Part shown: positions 25,513 through 36,375 of the stretch, one piece after another
Layout of the letters: every line of letters begins with the position of its first letter
Numbering within the stretch: position 1 is the first letter of the stretch
Source of the DNA: Leptobrachium leishanense
Lineage: Eukaryota > Chordata > Amphibia > Anura > Megophryidae
DNA: 64,000 nucleotides
Assembly (NCBI GenBank): GCA_009667805.1
Contig: CM019066.1
Span: 328,581,119-328,645,118 of the forward strand
Direction: 5' to 3'
Translations under genes and position numbers: made by a program
The notes under the pieces: model-generated
Seen by the model: the letters and a program-made list of their open reading frames with translations, nothing else
The model's database searches: none
Told to the model about the DNA's origin: nothing

Positions 25513-25855
25513 AATGCCGGCTTCCGGTATCAGGGGAAATATCGGGGGTACTGCACGAGTACCAAGTACTCCTGCAGTACCCGGTATCGGCACTGATACC
25601 GATACTAGTATCGGTGCAACCCTAATGGCCACCACACAGTCAAGACATTAACCCCATTGAGAATCTTTGGGATAATGTGGTGGAGAAGACTTTAAGCAGC
25701 GCTGCGACCCTCCCATCATCAATCCAAGATCTTGGCCACAAATTATTGCAACTGTGGATGGAAATAAAAGTTTTTTGCTGCGCTGAATGGGTGCTATAAT
25801 CAAAGCAAAAGGTGGCCCAACAAGTGTGACGCTTTTTTGATTTCCACGCAGTGTA

Positions 25856-26775
25856 TTTTAATCTCCTCTGCAGAATCTTTATGTGTTGACTCAGGTACCT
25901 TGGTATTCTGGAAATGTTACCTACCTTGCTCACTGAGAGGTATTTTCCCACGGTCTATTCTTATTGATAACATTACTGTTTTCTGAATGACACACATCAA
26001 GCATATGTAAAGGCTGATGACTGAGAATGTGATGACAATAGTGCATTATGTTGCTTTCGTCCCCTTAAGCTTTTGGCAGGCTGCCTCAAACATGCTCTCA
26101 AAATGATTAGATTGAAGATAATTTGTGTTCAGAGCAAATGTCAACCCCTGACAAAACTTGTACATGTTAAAATGAAAGTATCTTGGAATGGCGTAAAGGT
26201 TTGCGGAAGACGTCGCCTTGGAAAGGTCCAATCAAATATCAATTTAGAACTCCTGTCATTTGCGGGGGGGGGGGATTGTTGTCTGTGCTCCATGTGAGAC
26301 ACAATACAGCTGTTAGTCAATTATTTATTAGGATGTAATATTTGTATTTGCATCATTTGGTCATATTCCTGTATCATTTTGACTAGGACCTCAGAGACCT
26401 TTGGTAGGACTTGGCCACCTCACATCTTAACCTTTCCAAAATGTTCTACTTGTCCTGTTAGTTCTGTAGTTAAAATTGACTATACTGTACATGGCACACA
26501 GCCACAGCAGGTAGTAGCTACATAGCCCTTAGAGGTCCAGGTGCAGACGGGGCCATCCTCAAAATAAGTCTAATTGAGAAGAAGGGTCCAAGCACAACAG
26601 ATGAGGCTAAAAATTTTTTAATTGTACAGCCAAATAGTTGCTTGGATTCTCCTTTAAACTTTTTTTAACTTCATTTGGTGTGGCTGGACCCTGCTCCTTT
26701 TCCATTAGATTGCAGATAAAAATAGTCTAAACACTATAACAATCTCATATACATTATGAAAGGATATATACTGTG
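25856..26775. other. Unassigned sequence
   Basis: Includes a G8 run near 26266 and ordinary AT-rich DNA. No element ends recognised. Confidence 0.35.
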
Positions 26776-27215
26776 TATATATATATATATATATACTTAT
26801 ACCATGGGATACGCACTCTAGGACTCTTGAAACTCTTGAAACAAACAACAAAGTTTATTAAGCCTTTTAAAATTGCATATAGCCTGATGTTTCGGCTCGT
26901 CCTGAGCCTTTATAAGAATGAGCAGAAACGTTGGTATATATGCAATTTTAAAAGATTTACAGGGCTATTCAGAGAGAGGTGAAAACCTTGAGAATTGGCA
27001 GGAGAATGAACACTCTATACCAAATAGCCAATTTGGAAAGTGAGATAAATGGGAGAATTTTTCTGGTTTGACTATTTTTACCTAGAATTTTCAATTCTCC
27101 AGTCATTCTCAAGGTTTTCACCTCTCTCTGAATAGCCCTGCATATAAACATTGTTGTTTGTTTCAAGAGACCTAGAGTGCGTCTCCCATGGTATAAGTAT
27201 ATATATATATTTATT
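26776..27215. repeat. Penelope-like inverted repeat with nested MITE
   Basis: Left arm about 26790-26852 ('ccatgggatacgcactctag', 'ttgaaacaaacaacaa') pairs with right arm about 27147-27212 ('ttgttgtttgtttcaagaga', 'cctagagtgcgtctcccatgg'). TA-dinucleotide runs flank both sides. Near 26886-26925, read on the minus strand, 'ttataaaggctcaggacgag' then 'ccgaaacatc' resembles a degenerate hammerhead (CTGATGA-stem II-GAAAC), as found in Penelope-like LTRs. A fold-back MITE sits at 26959-27140. No coding sequence. Confidence 0.55.
26959..27140. mobile_element. Fold-back MITE, variant ends
   Basis: Ends 'cagggctattcagagagagg' and 'ctctctctgaatagccctg'; the compensating change ggct/agcc keeps the pair matched. 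Arms extend through 'gaaaaccttgagaat' / 'attctcaaggttttc'. Inserted in the Penelope-like inverted repeat. Confidence 0.85.
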
Positions 27216-27679
27216 TTTTGAGTTGATTTTTGTACCGGGTGCTTCATTTTTCTAAAGGAGAGTGCTGATGTAGAGAAAGAATATACTGTATACATTCCAT
27301 TAACTATCCGATATAGAAACAATTCTCCGTTTATTCTAGCAATTTTAAATCTCTGTATATGTTTCTTCATTTTTCTTCCTTAGTTCTTCCTTCTTGTACC
27401 ATTACAGCAGCTAATGAGACATTATGGATGAGAACAGCACATGTCTTATCTCACCCACTGTCTAATGTATCCCTTATTTGTGGTAAGGTAGTATCACTAA
27501 CACACACATACACCTGATTGTTTAACCCCTTTATGACTATATTTTTTTCATACTTTGCATATTTTCCAATGTCTAAGAGAATTTTTCCCTTTTGACTGTG
27601 TACTGGTTCCAGAACCGTTTTCCACTTTCCTGTGGTGCACACACACATATATACTATAGGGTTTTGTGCGAAAACAGAC
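27216..27679. other. Unassigned sequence with one TTAA-type end
   Basis: At 27522 'ttaacccctttatgac' looks like a piggyBac-type terminus, but no partner end was found. Nothing else recognised. Confidence 0.3.
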
Positions 27680-28150
27680 CCAGAATGTAAAAAAGTGAGA
27701 CAAATAGTTACATAGACGCATGTCTTTTTTCAGCCTATGTAACTATCAGGTTCAGCCTTTCACACATCACCTACTGCTGTTGATCCAAAAGAAGGCGAAG
27801 AACCCAGTCTGAAGCGCTTAACAATATGCAACACACTGGGAAAAAAATGGCATCAGATTTCTCCTTGGAGCAAGAAGCTTTTACCCACATATTAAATATT
27901 ATGACCATTAATATTCTGAGTCTGCAGGAAGTCATCCAGTCGCTTTTTAAAAGTCTGTACAGTCTCTGACCCAACCACCTCAACAGGCAGAGAATTCCAC
28001 AGTTTTATTGTTCTCACTGTATAAAATAACCCTTCCTATGCTTTAGGCTGAATTCCTTTCATCCAGTCTAAATGGGTGACCTCGTGTCCTGTGTATAGTC
28101 CTGTTAATGAATAGGTTTCCAGACAATGGTTTATAATGGCCCCGTATATA
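27680..28150. repeat. Dispersed repeat of unknown family
   Basis: Includes 'gttacatagacgcatgtctt', 'gttgatccaaaagaaggcga' and 'agaattccacagttttattg'. I recall closely similar text from many amphibian sequences, but cannot name the family. No intact reading frame. Confidence 0.45.
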
Positions 28151-28269
28151 TTTATATGAAGTTATCAGAGACAGATGTCATTTGCATGTCTTACCCAGAG
28201 TTCTTTGCTGCATATGGGGAATGAAGCACAGGAGCTCTGTGATGCAGTTCTTTGAATTGCTGTGATATA

Positions 28270-28391
28270 GAAACCCCAAAAAACTGGATGGACGTGCTAC
28301 GGGTCTTAGGATATTAATAAAGACATGAGAATTTAATAAAACATTGTTTTTTATTGATATCCTAAGACCCTGAGTTTTTTGGGGTGTTTCT
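28270..28391. repeat. Inverted repeat, ~45-bp arms
   Basis: 'aaaccccaaaaaact' and 'gggtcttaggatattaataa' in the left arm pair with 'ttattgatatcctaagaccc' and 'agttttttggggtgtttc' at 28349-28391. The left arm has a 15-base segment ('ggatggacgtgctac') absent on the right. Unknown family. Confidence 0.7.
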
Positions 28392-29316
28392 ACATTCTTC
28401 ACACGGACCATTGCAACAGAGCAACCTTTTTTCTGGTGCATACAGGTTCACATTGGATATATATATATATATACCAAGGAGCAGATTATTTACTTTATCC
28501 TGATATTACGACTATACTGTGGGCCATATTCCTACCCAGAGCTGCTGTAAATTTACCAGAGACCATTACAGTCCATGGAGCTGCTCAGTTTACACCAGGG
28601 CTGGAATACAGCCCCATGTGTCCAGATGTCCAAAAATCTAGGAGACATAGGACAAATAGTAAAGGAAAGAACTCACGGGATTTCTGAAAGATTGCATAAT
28701 TTGCTATACATGGACCAATAGCTTGGACGAAGCCACCAAAACCAAAACCGAGACACAAGGGGTATGTAAGTGGACATATTTTAGCGAATTTTACTTTATT
28801 TTTTCATGTATTTTGTATCACCATCAATTTTTGTATCTGTAGGTAATTTGAGTATGATTGGACATTCGTTTCATAAATATACACACAGTTTTTCAGAGAT
28901 TATTGCAGTCCTTATGTGACCTGTTACATATTACATTGATTTTATCCCCAGAGTAAAACAATGCCATAGCATTTCGATTTTTGATATTTTGCAGAAAGTT
29001 CTTTGGAAAAATCAAACCTCAAATTAGAAATGATGCTGACATTTCAAGGTTGATTCACTTTACCCATGTCACCTTTGGCTTGGCTTAGCAGACAATGTTA
29101 TTTTTGACAAATGTTAATTCAGTGTTAGTCACAGTCGTTTGATGAAAATGCCATTTAGATTTTGTCATATTTTAGTCATCGGAATTGTTTTGGTTTTAGT
29201 CGACTAAATATCACAAGATTTTAGAGGACTAAACATTCGGTAGATTTAACGACAGTCTAATGGGTTTAAAGTGTAATGCATTATTTAAGCATTTCGCTAG
29301 AATTTGAAAACTCAAT
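28392..29316. other. Unassigned sequence
   Basis: A short TA run at 28459-28472. No gene or element ends recognised. Confidence 0.35.
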
Positions 29317-30193
29317 CAGGGTTATTCAAAGAGAATTGAAAAGTCACCGCACGTTCGGTGACTTTTTTTTCCACTTCAATTCGGTGCGATTTGGCAATCC
29401 TATTTTGGCGAACCTGCAGTGTATTCAGCAAGCACCACAGGATCTCCGAAGTGCAAGGAAAACCCGTCGCAAACCCGCCGAAAAACTCACTACAAAACCT
29501 GCCGAACACTCACTAAAACCCGCAAAACAGCTGGATTAACCCCGCCGGAGAAACCCGAGCAGCCGCCGATCACAGCCACCAGAAAAAGCCGACACTGCAG
29601 ACGAATGGAGTGAACAAAATAAAACAGTTTGCTTGAATGTTTGAAAAGTGAAACGCTGTTTGCAAATAAACTACTGAGCGAAAATGTCTGAAATTTACAT
29701 ATAAGGTCCAGTGAATGATAATAAAAAGGGCTGTTACAGAAAAAACTATTAAAAATAATAAACGTAAAAAAAATTGCAAATAAATCTCAAAAAATGCCTA
29801 ATAGATCCTAAAAAAAAATCTAGAAATAAAGAGACTTTTTACTGTAGAATATTATAATCAACGGTTTATTAGATATTGGATTAAAACGGGAATATTTCTA
29901 ACATTGAAGCCTATGGGATTTGCCTGAATAAATCTGCAGAATGAAACCACCGAACAGCAGGGCAATTCGGCAACTTTTCACTGCTGGTTTTTGTTCTCTG
30001 AATAGCTGAAGCATTGCTTCTCTATGGGGATTTCACTGCCCTCGACCAGGCACCGTATGTGCAGGCAATTCGCCAGCATTTGGCAAACTGCCTGCTCTCT
30101 GAATAGCCGAATGGCCAGGAACGGTAACAGTATGCAGAATTTCACTGTTCGGTTACCTTTCGGGGACAATTCGGATCTCTTTGAATAACCCTG
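29317..30193. mobile_element. 'cagggttattc' DNA element C3, 877 bp
   Basis: Ends 'cagggttattcaaagagaat' and 'tctctttgaataaccctg', with an exact 3-bp duplication AAT (29314-29316, 30194-30196). A CCG/GAA-rich left part and the conserved internal module at 29818-29916. Non-coding. Confidence 0.9.
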
Positions 30194-30303
30194 AATATAT
30201 ACTGGAGCAGACATCTATTAACCTGTTATTATATATGGTATTAATGTTTGAACATACCATACAGACACAGATTTAACTGTTGTGCTGTATAACATGTCTA
30301 TAT

Positions 30304-30540
30304 TAGGGATGAGCTGTTCGGGTTCGGACGGTTCGGAGTTCGACCCGAACTTTGGCAGTTCTAAAGTTCGCGAATTTCAAACTTTTTGGGTCTGTTCGGT
30401 TCGAGTTCGAAAAAAAGAAGAAATTTTGAAAAAAAGTATAGAAAATGCTTAAAAAAATACTAAAAAATCTAGAAATAAAGAGACTCTTTACTGCAGAATA
30501 TTATAAGCAATGGTTTAGTAGATATTGAATTAAAAACTAA
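30304..30540. mobile_element. hAT left end, truncated
   Basis: Begins 'tagggatgagctgttcgg' with 'gttcgggttcgga' arrays, then the shared module (30425-30535). No right end: the sequence changes near 30540. It shares its terminus with the copies ending at 35007 and starting at 39246. Confidence 0.75.
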
Positions 30541-30724
30541 TGTGTACGTGGAAAGATTATCAACTCTAAATGACCTCTGTTCACAAACGGGCATAACACC
30601 AGGTGCTTTTAGTCTGGTAATCAATTTGATACATTGTACACCATACTGAGGGTGGGGTGGTGTCTGCTTCTGATTGAGATTTGAGAATTAATTTCCCTAA
30701 AACATCCTAATATGCTGCATTTAA

Positions 30725-31837
30725 CCCTTTCGCTGCTGAGGCTTTTCACACCTCTGTGCTGAGGTCATTTTTACCGCTTTTGCTCATCATGATTAACCGC
30801 GTTTTGTAGCCATATTTTGATATATGACCCAGACATATTATATATCATTCTTTCCGGCAGACTTGGCAGATTCATAATATGTCATTATTATATGTATACG
30901 TTATGTCATGTCTGTATATTATAACAAAAATGCAATAAAATTTGAATTTTCAATAATTTATTATGTGTAAAGTGGTTTTTTTCACATTTTAACATGCGAT
31001 CGTTTGCGGTTATATTTTGTATGGGGTGCGCTTGTTCAAAATATTAGAAATGGGGTCTCGTTACATTTTTTTTGGGGAAAATTTCGCTTTTTTTAACAAA
31101 CGCACTGCATACAAAAATCGTTAGTGCAGCATTATTGTTCACATTATAATTGAAATGGGAACAATATTGCTGCATTAACAAAACAAAAACAAAAAAAACT
31201 TATTTTTTTTACATTTTTTTAAAAAAAAAAAAACATTTTTCAAGCTCATGTTTGGTATCCTTGGAAAGGCCATGCTCTGGCCGATCCAACGATATCAAAC
31301 ATTAACCCCTAGCTGCCACGGATCGGGAGATAGGGGGTTCATTGGAACCCCCTATCTCCACCATATGTGGCAGCTAGGGGTTAACTCCAGGACTGGCGTC
31401 ATCGTGCTATGCACGATGACACCAGCCCTCAGGGGGAGTTCCTGGAGGCTTGGCCAACATCCAAGATGTCGGACAGCTCCAGGAGAGGATCACGATCCGG
31501 TGCTTTTCAATGCCGATTCGTGATCCGGCTCCCCAGGGGTTAATCACAGCCACCGTTTGGAAGGGCAGGCTGTGCCCTTCCAAATGGTGCCTGGATTAAC
31601 CCTCTGCCCCCCGGCGATCGGGAGGGAGAGAGGTCCGAAGGACCTCCCCCTCCCTTTCAGGCGCCTGAATTAGATGTCATCACGCCGCCGCAATGACATC
31701 TAATTGCTCCGCAGGGGTCCCGGAGTGCTGGGCTGACATCCAAGATGTCAGCCCGCACCGGCGCGTCCATAGCACAGGAGAACCACTTGGCTGGACGCGC
31801 TGAGCGCGTCCATAGCAGCCAAGTAGCAGCCAAGTGG
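30725..31837. mobile_element. piggyBac-type element in TTAA, 1113 bp
   Basis: Bounded by TTAA at 30721-30724 and 31838-31841. The left end is 'ccctttcgctgctgagg'; the right end is the complement of 'ccacttggctgctacttgg'. The right half is GC-rich, with several inverted pairs: 'ccccctatctccaccatatg', 'agctgccacgg.../...tggcagct' and 'gatgtcatcacg/...'. A diverged second copy, in the opposite orientation, is at 33383-34582. Short open frames are incidental and no piggyBac transposase is present. Confidence 0.82.
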
Positions 31838-31864
31838 TTAACTTGTGTTTGGAAAAAATTCTAA

Positions 31865-32307
31865 GACTAGGGTCAGATGAGCGCATTTTGTATGGACTGT
31901 GCGTTTGTGCAGTACGGACGTACTTACTGACTGACAACAAGGTAGTGGCCAAACAGTCTGTTTTTTTCACTGACGTATTTTTTGACTGATGTAGCAGGGA
32001 AAATAAATTAAAATGAAAAAACATTCTGTCAAAAATGCTGGACGTATAAATGCAGTCCATCTGACCTCATTTCATCACTTACATACAAAGCTACACGGAC
32101 GTTGCGGACGTGGCGCACTCGGCACGTCCGTTCTAGCAGTATTACGTTCTTGCTTAACCTGCGTCCGTTTGCTGCGTCCGCCATGCATCTGCACTTCCGT
32201 GCGGACGTACTTCGTGTGTGGGGCTCCATTGGTCAGAATGCTGGACGTGTATGGACGTGATAACTGCGAATATGGATGTGATAACTGCGCTCGTCTGACC
32301 CCAGCCT
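31865..32307. mobile_element. Harbinger-like MITE B1, TAA duplication
   Basis: Ends 'gactagggtcagatgagcgc' and the complement of 'aggctggggtcagacgagcg'. TAA flanks at 31862-31864 and 32308-32310. The interior is rich in 'ggacgt' and 'cgtccg'. Same family as 32606-33031. Confidence 0.8.
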
Positions 32308-32345
32308 TAAGCAATGTTATTTTTCACCTCGGGATTAAACATTCA

Positions 32346-32516
32346 CAGGGTTATTCAGAGAGCGGTGAAAAGCAGGAGAATAACTGGAGAAGTGAAAATT
32401 CTAGGTCAACATAGCCAAACCAGAAAAATTCTCCCATTTATCTCACTTTCCAAATCGGCTATTTGGTCTAGATTGTTCTCTTCTCCTGCCAGTTCTCCTG
32501 GCTTTCACCTCTCTCT
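32346..32516. mobile_element. Fold-back MITE A4
   Basis: Left end 'cagggttattcagagagcgg' and right 'tttcacctctctctc' (final bases lost). It directly abuts the next copy. Arms pair through 'aagcaggagaataactgg' less well than in other copies. Confidence 0.8.
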
Positions 32517-33126
32517 CAGGATTGTTCAGAGAAAGGTGAAAACCAGGAGAATGGCAGGAAAAGAGAACAATCTGGACCAAATAGCCGATTTGGAAAGTGA
32601 GATAAGGCTAGGGTCAGACTAATGCATTTTTCACAGCAACCGTCAAAAAGTGCGTCCGAACGCATTGCCTTATTTTTTCACGGAATGCGCGAAAACGGTC
32701 ATACGATGCGCATTTTTGTGCGTGATTTTTTACGGATCCAAACCAGGAAACTTTGGGTGTCTGGACGTTATGTTGGCCGGACATGAGCAGGGTCTGACGT
32801 CTCCAAATCACGCACACACGCCGCTAGTGGACGCAGCGCACTCTGTACGTCCGTACTAGCGGTTCTGCGTTCTCGAAAAAATGCGTTCATTTTCCACTTG
32901 CGTTGCGCAGCCGGACTTTCGTGCGACCGTACTTCGTATATTGGCCGTCATTGCCCGTCATTTGCTGCTAGTGCGGCCGTGGTTAAGTGCGCCTAAACGC
33001 ACGTTAAAAATTCGCTAGTCTGACCCTAGCCTAAATGGGAGAATTTTTTTGGTTTGGCTATTTTGACCTAGAATTTTCCATTATCCAGTCATTCTCCTGC
33101 TCTTCACCGCTCTCTGAATAACCCTG
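32517..33126. mobile_element. Fold-back MITE A5 carrying MITE B2
   Basis: Left arm 32517-32602 ('caggattgttcagagaaagg' onward) and right arm 33035-33126 (ending 'ctctctgaataaccctg') make one MITE. It is split by the TAA-flanked element at 32606-33031. Confidence 0.82.
32606..33031. mobile_element. Harbinger-like MITE B2, TAA duplication
   Basis: A 426-bp element with ends 'ggctagggtcagac' and 'gtctgaccctagcc'. TAA flanks at 32603-32605 and 33032-33034. It lies exactly in the loop of a fold-back MITE ('gtgagataa|...|taaatggg'). Confidence 0.92.
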
Positions 33127-33127
33127 A

Positions 33128-33290
33128 CAGGGTTATTCAGAAAAAGGTGAAACTCAGGAGAATGACTGAAGAGAAAATTCGAGGTCAAAATAGCCAAACC
33201 AGAACAATTCTCCCATTTTTCTCACTTTCCAAATCGGCTATTTGGTCTAGAATTTTCCTTTCTCCAGTCATTCTCCTGCTTTTCACCGCC
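33128..33290. mobile_element. Fold-back MITE A6, right end lost
   Basis: Left end 'cagggttattcagaaaaagg'; the right arm stops at 'cttttcaccgcc' (33290) where hAT sequence begins. Third consecutive copy of this MITE. Confidence 0.8.
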
Positions 33291-33296
33291 AAAAAA

Positions 33297-35007
33297 TCAG
33301 TAAACTTTTTCTGCGTGTCCGAAAAATGTATCCTCTTTTCATACAGACTGCCGCCCCAAGCAGTTGTTTATGGATAGATTATCCACTTCGATGTCTGCTG
33401 GTGTGCGGAGGACGCGCTGAGCGCGTCCTCCCTTTGGGGTCAGCGTTCGGCCGGGTTCCGGCCGATCGCTGGCCCCCCCGGTGCGGGCTGACATCCTCGA
33501 TGTCAGCCCAGCATCCGGAACCGCAGCCGCTGAAATTAGGTGTCATCGCGGCAGCGCGATGACACCTAATTCAGGCGCCCCCCCGCATGTGCGGAGGAGG
33601 CGCCTGAAAGGGAGGGGGGGAGGTCCTTCGGACCTCTCTCCCTCCCGATCGGCGGCGTTGCGGGGGTTAACCCAGGCACCATTTGGAAGGGCACAGCCTG
33701 CCCTTCTAAATGGTGCCTGACATTAACTCCTGGGGAGCTGGATCGCGAATCGGCGCTGAAAAGCGCCGGTTCGTGATCCTTTCCCGGAGCTGGCCAACAT
33801 CTTGGATGTCGGCCAAGCCTCCGGGAACTCCCCCTGAGGACTGGCGTCATCGTGCATAGCACGATGATGCCAGTCCTAGAGTTAACCCCTAACTGCCACC
33901 AACGGTGGAGATAGGGAGTTCCAATGAACTCCCTATCTCCCGATCCGTGGCAGCTAGGGGTTAAAGTTTGGTATGGTTGGATCGGCCAGAGCATGGCCGT
34001 TCCAACGATACCAAACACTACAGTGAAAAAAGTTTTTAAAAAAAAATAAAAAATTAAAAATAAAAATATATTTTAAAAAAAAATTATAAAAAAAAAAAAA
34101 CATTTTTTTTTCTTTTTTTTGGTTTGTTAATGCAGCAATATTGTTCCCATTTCAATTATAATGTGAACAATGATGCTGCACTAATGATTTTTGTATGCGG
34201 TGCGTTTGTTAAAAATCGCGTAATTTTCCCCAAAACAAAATGTAACGAGACCCCATCTCTAATTTTTTTAACAAGTGCACCCCATACAAAATATAACTGC
34301 AATTGCTCGCATGTTAAAATGTGAAAAAAAACACTTTACACGTTGTAAATTATTGAAAATACATATTTTATTGCATTTTTTGTTATAATATACAGACATG
34401 ACATAACGTATACATATAATAATGACATATTATGAATCTACCGAGTCTGACGGAAAGAACGATATATAATATGTCTGGGTCATATACTAAAATAAGCCTT
34501 CAAAACACGTTTAAACATGATGAGCGAAACAGGTAAATATGACCTCAGCACCGAGGCGTGAAACGCCTCAGCAGCGAAAGGGTTAAAGAAAAAGCATTTA
34601 CCGTCATTTGAAATGTCATTTTTTGTTTTTTACATATTTCTATACATCCTAGAAATCCGCCACTTCACGGGCAGGTTATGGGGACCTCCTAGGCACGATA
34701 ATTGAAGGAATTTTTTGGTTTTATTTTTAACCCTTATTTCATGGAAAACTCACTGTCCCTTTAAAAACGTTTTTTTCTTAACTTTTTGTCCTTGTTTCCT
34801 GTCCCCCAGGGCACTACCCGGACCCCCATACACTTTTTATGGCAAATATCTAGCATATATGCCCTCTTGGAGGGCACTCTAAAAACCGAATTTTCAGCCC
34901 CATTGACTTGTATGGGGTCCGAGTTCGGGTTCGGGTTCGGACCAGAACATTTGGAAAGTTCGGGTTCGGCTTCGAACCGAACTCGGGGAGTTTTCGGCTC
35001 ATCCCTA
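33297..35007. mobile_element. hAT 3'-part fragment split by a piggyBac-type element
   Basis: 33297-33378 and 34587-35007 together match 39246-39750 in reverse: 'ctttttctgcgtgtccg', 'cagactgccgccccaagc', then after the insertion 'aaagcatttaccgt', and the terminus 'cggctcatccctag'. The terminal arrays are 'gttcgggttcgg'. No transposase is retained. The outer part is cut at about 33290. Confidence 0.85.
33383..34582. mobile_element. piggyBac-type element in TTAA, second copy
   Basis: Left flank 'ttat' at 33379-33382 (a changed TTAA), right flank TTAA at 34583-34586. Left end 'ccacttcgatgtctgctg', right end 'ctcagcagcgaaaggg'. It is the inverse of 30725-31837. The hAT copy at 39246 preserves the unoccupied site ('ctttaatctatcc', near 39650), which confirms TTAA targeting. 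The A/T-rich 34021-34115 region expands one side. Non-coding. Confidence 0.88.
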
Positions 35008-35040
35008 GTCTATATGCATCATAAAAAGAAATAAAACCAA

Positions 35041-35240
35041 CAGGGTTATTCAGTGAGAGACGATCTGGCCCCGAAATTGCACCGAAAAGTGAATTTCCCT
35101 ATACGGTGCATTTTTGTGGCCAGTCGGCTATTCAAAAAGCTTGCAGTTCCCCAAATTTTGGCAAAATTGCCAGCGAATTACGGTGCCTGTTTGACGGCAG
35201 TGAAATCCCCATAGAGAAGCAATGGTTAATCTATTCACAG
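35041..35240. mobile_element. Truncated relative of the 'cagggttattc' family
   Basis: Begins 'cagggttattcagtgagaga' and continues with 'ggtgcctgtttgacggcagt' and 'gaaatccccatagagaagca', which match the right halves of C1-C4 in reverse. The rest is absent. Confidence 0.7.
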
Positions 35241-35397
35241 AACATTTTAGTCACCATGACTCTGTGTTTATTTAGTTTTAGTCTAGTTTTTATCACTGAT
35301 AAAATGTAGTTGATGAAATGAACACTGTTAGCAGGTCCAGAAACCCAAATTCAAAAGACAAAGAAATACGAAGAGAGGGGATTGGGCAGTATTAGAT

Positions 35398-35482
35398 TAA
35401 TTAATTAATTAATTATATTTATAAAGTATTTTACCAGGAAAGATACATTGAGATTTCTCTCGTTTTCAAGTATGTCCTGGGC
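35398..35482 (-). repeat. SINE 3'-end fragment
   Basis: ATTA repeats, then 'aaagtattttaccaggaaag', 'gatttctctcgttttcaag' and 'tgtcctgggc'. Reverse orientation. Confidence 0.8.
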
Positions 35483-36375
35483 AATACCAGCAATTTAAAA
35501 AGTCATCATTATAGGTATATAAGCACTAGAAGTAAAAGATGATAAAATATCCAGACGCAGTTTTAAAAGTAGAGACAGCACGCAGCTGCCTTTTTATACA
35601 GTTAGTGAGGAAAATCTCCATGCAATCTGATTTAGTGTCCGAATGTTACCTTTCGTTACTAAAGATTTAATTATTATTCTGTAATTACATGACCTAAATA
35701 GCTTTGAGGCTCATAAACATGAAAGAGGCTACAAAAGACTTGTAGATAACGATATCATAATTGCAACAATTTGTAGCCATAAAGTAATGTACATGTAAAG
35801 AATGTGCCTTGCACTCAATAATTAGAGGAGGGCAGGTATTTAGGTACTAGTGATATTATCAAGGGCTATGTAGCCCAAAACTACAGGAAACATATGTATA
35901 AAACTACCAAAGGTGAGAATTGGAAACAAAAGCATAGGCTCTTGTCACTGGTCAAGGGTCATAGTCTCTTATGATGATATCTGTAGACCTTTGTTTTTTA
36001 CAGCTATAAGTTTGACTGAAATATGAGCTTGGCCATCTTTGTTGAAAGATAAAACTTGTGAAAAATAATTAAATCAATGGCAGTTGACCGTTAAAAAGAA
36101 CAAATTCAATAATAACAAGTGGAACCATTAAATAATCCATTGCTACTTCTTTGTATTAAATTAATCGTAAATTCTATTTATCTCTGTTCTATATATTAAA
36201 GGATAATAATAATAATATCAGTAATTACAATTACAACTAATCACCTCCATGAATTGTATTCTAAGCAGTACACAGATACTTGTATTTAAACGGAATTCTT
36301 AAAAACAAGTTAGAAACAGCAGTGATTTAAATATACTTCATTCTTAGTTCTACTTTTAAGAATGAATAACTTTTC
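35483..36375. other. Unassigned AT-rich sequence
   Basis: No coding or terminal-repeat features recognised. Confidence 0.35.

Larger units (their letters stand above)
24777..25624. mobile_element. hAT non-autonomous element, 'ccgatac' arrays, with hairpin
   Basis: Ends 'tagggatgcaccgatacc' and 'ggtatcggtgcaaccctaatgg' minus its last five bases. Flanks 'ttggccac' (24769-24776) and 'atggccac' (25625-25632), 7 of 8 identical. Subterminal words 'taccgatac'/'gtatcgg' are repeated at both ends. The interior has an 18-19-bp tandem array (24917-25225) and a ~100-bp-arm inverted repeat (25268-25372 with 25408-25512). No transposase. Confidence 0.92.
24640..25790 (+). pseudogene. Tc1 transposase C-terminal remnant, split
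   Basis: Before the insertion: '[20 protein letters not shown]', then 'DWP'. After it, from about 25632: 'SQDINPIENLWDNVVEKTL' and 'IQDLGHKLLQLWMEIK'. The conserved E of 'NPIENLW' survives; the second-D block is degraded ('FQDGTVRVH'). The N-terminal DNA-binding and first-D regions are deleted. The hAT insertion lies in the codons just before 'SQD'. Confidence 0.75.
24483..25853 (+). mobile_element. Internally deleted Tc1-like element carrying a hAT insertion
   Basis: Ends 'cactgcctggccaaaacaaa' and the complement of 'cactgcgtggaaatcaaaaa', flanked by TA (24481-24482, 25854-25855). Only the C-terminal part of the transposase remains, split by the hAT element at 24777-25624. Without that insertion the element is about 520 bp. 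Confidence 0.85.

Noticed and set aside
24647..25651. 244-codon proline-rich open frame as a gene
   Set aside because: It runs across a Tc1 remnant, a minisatellite and a hairpin. Junctions match hAT target duplications.
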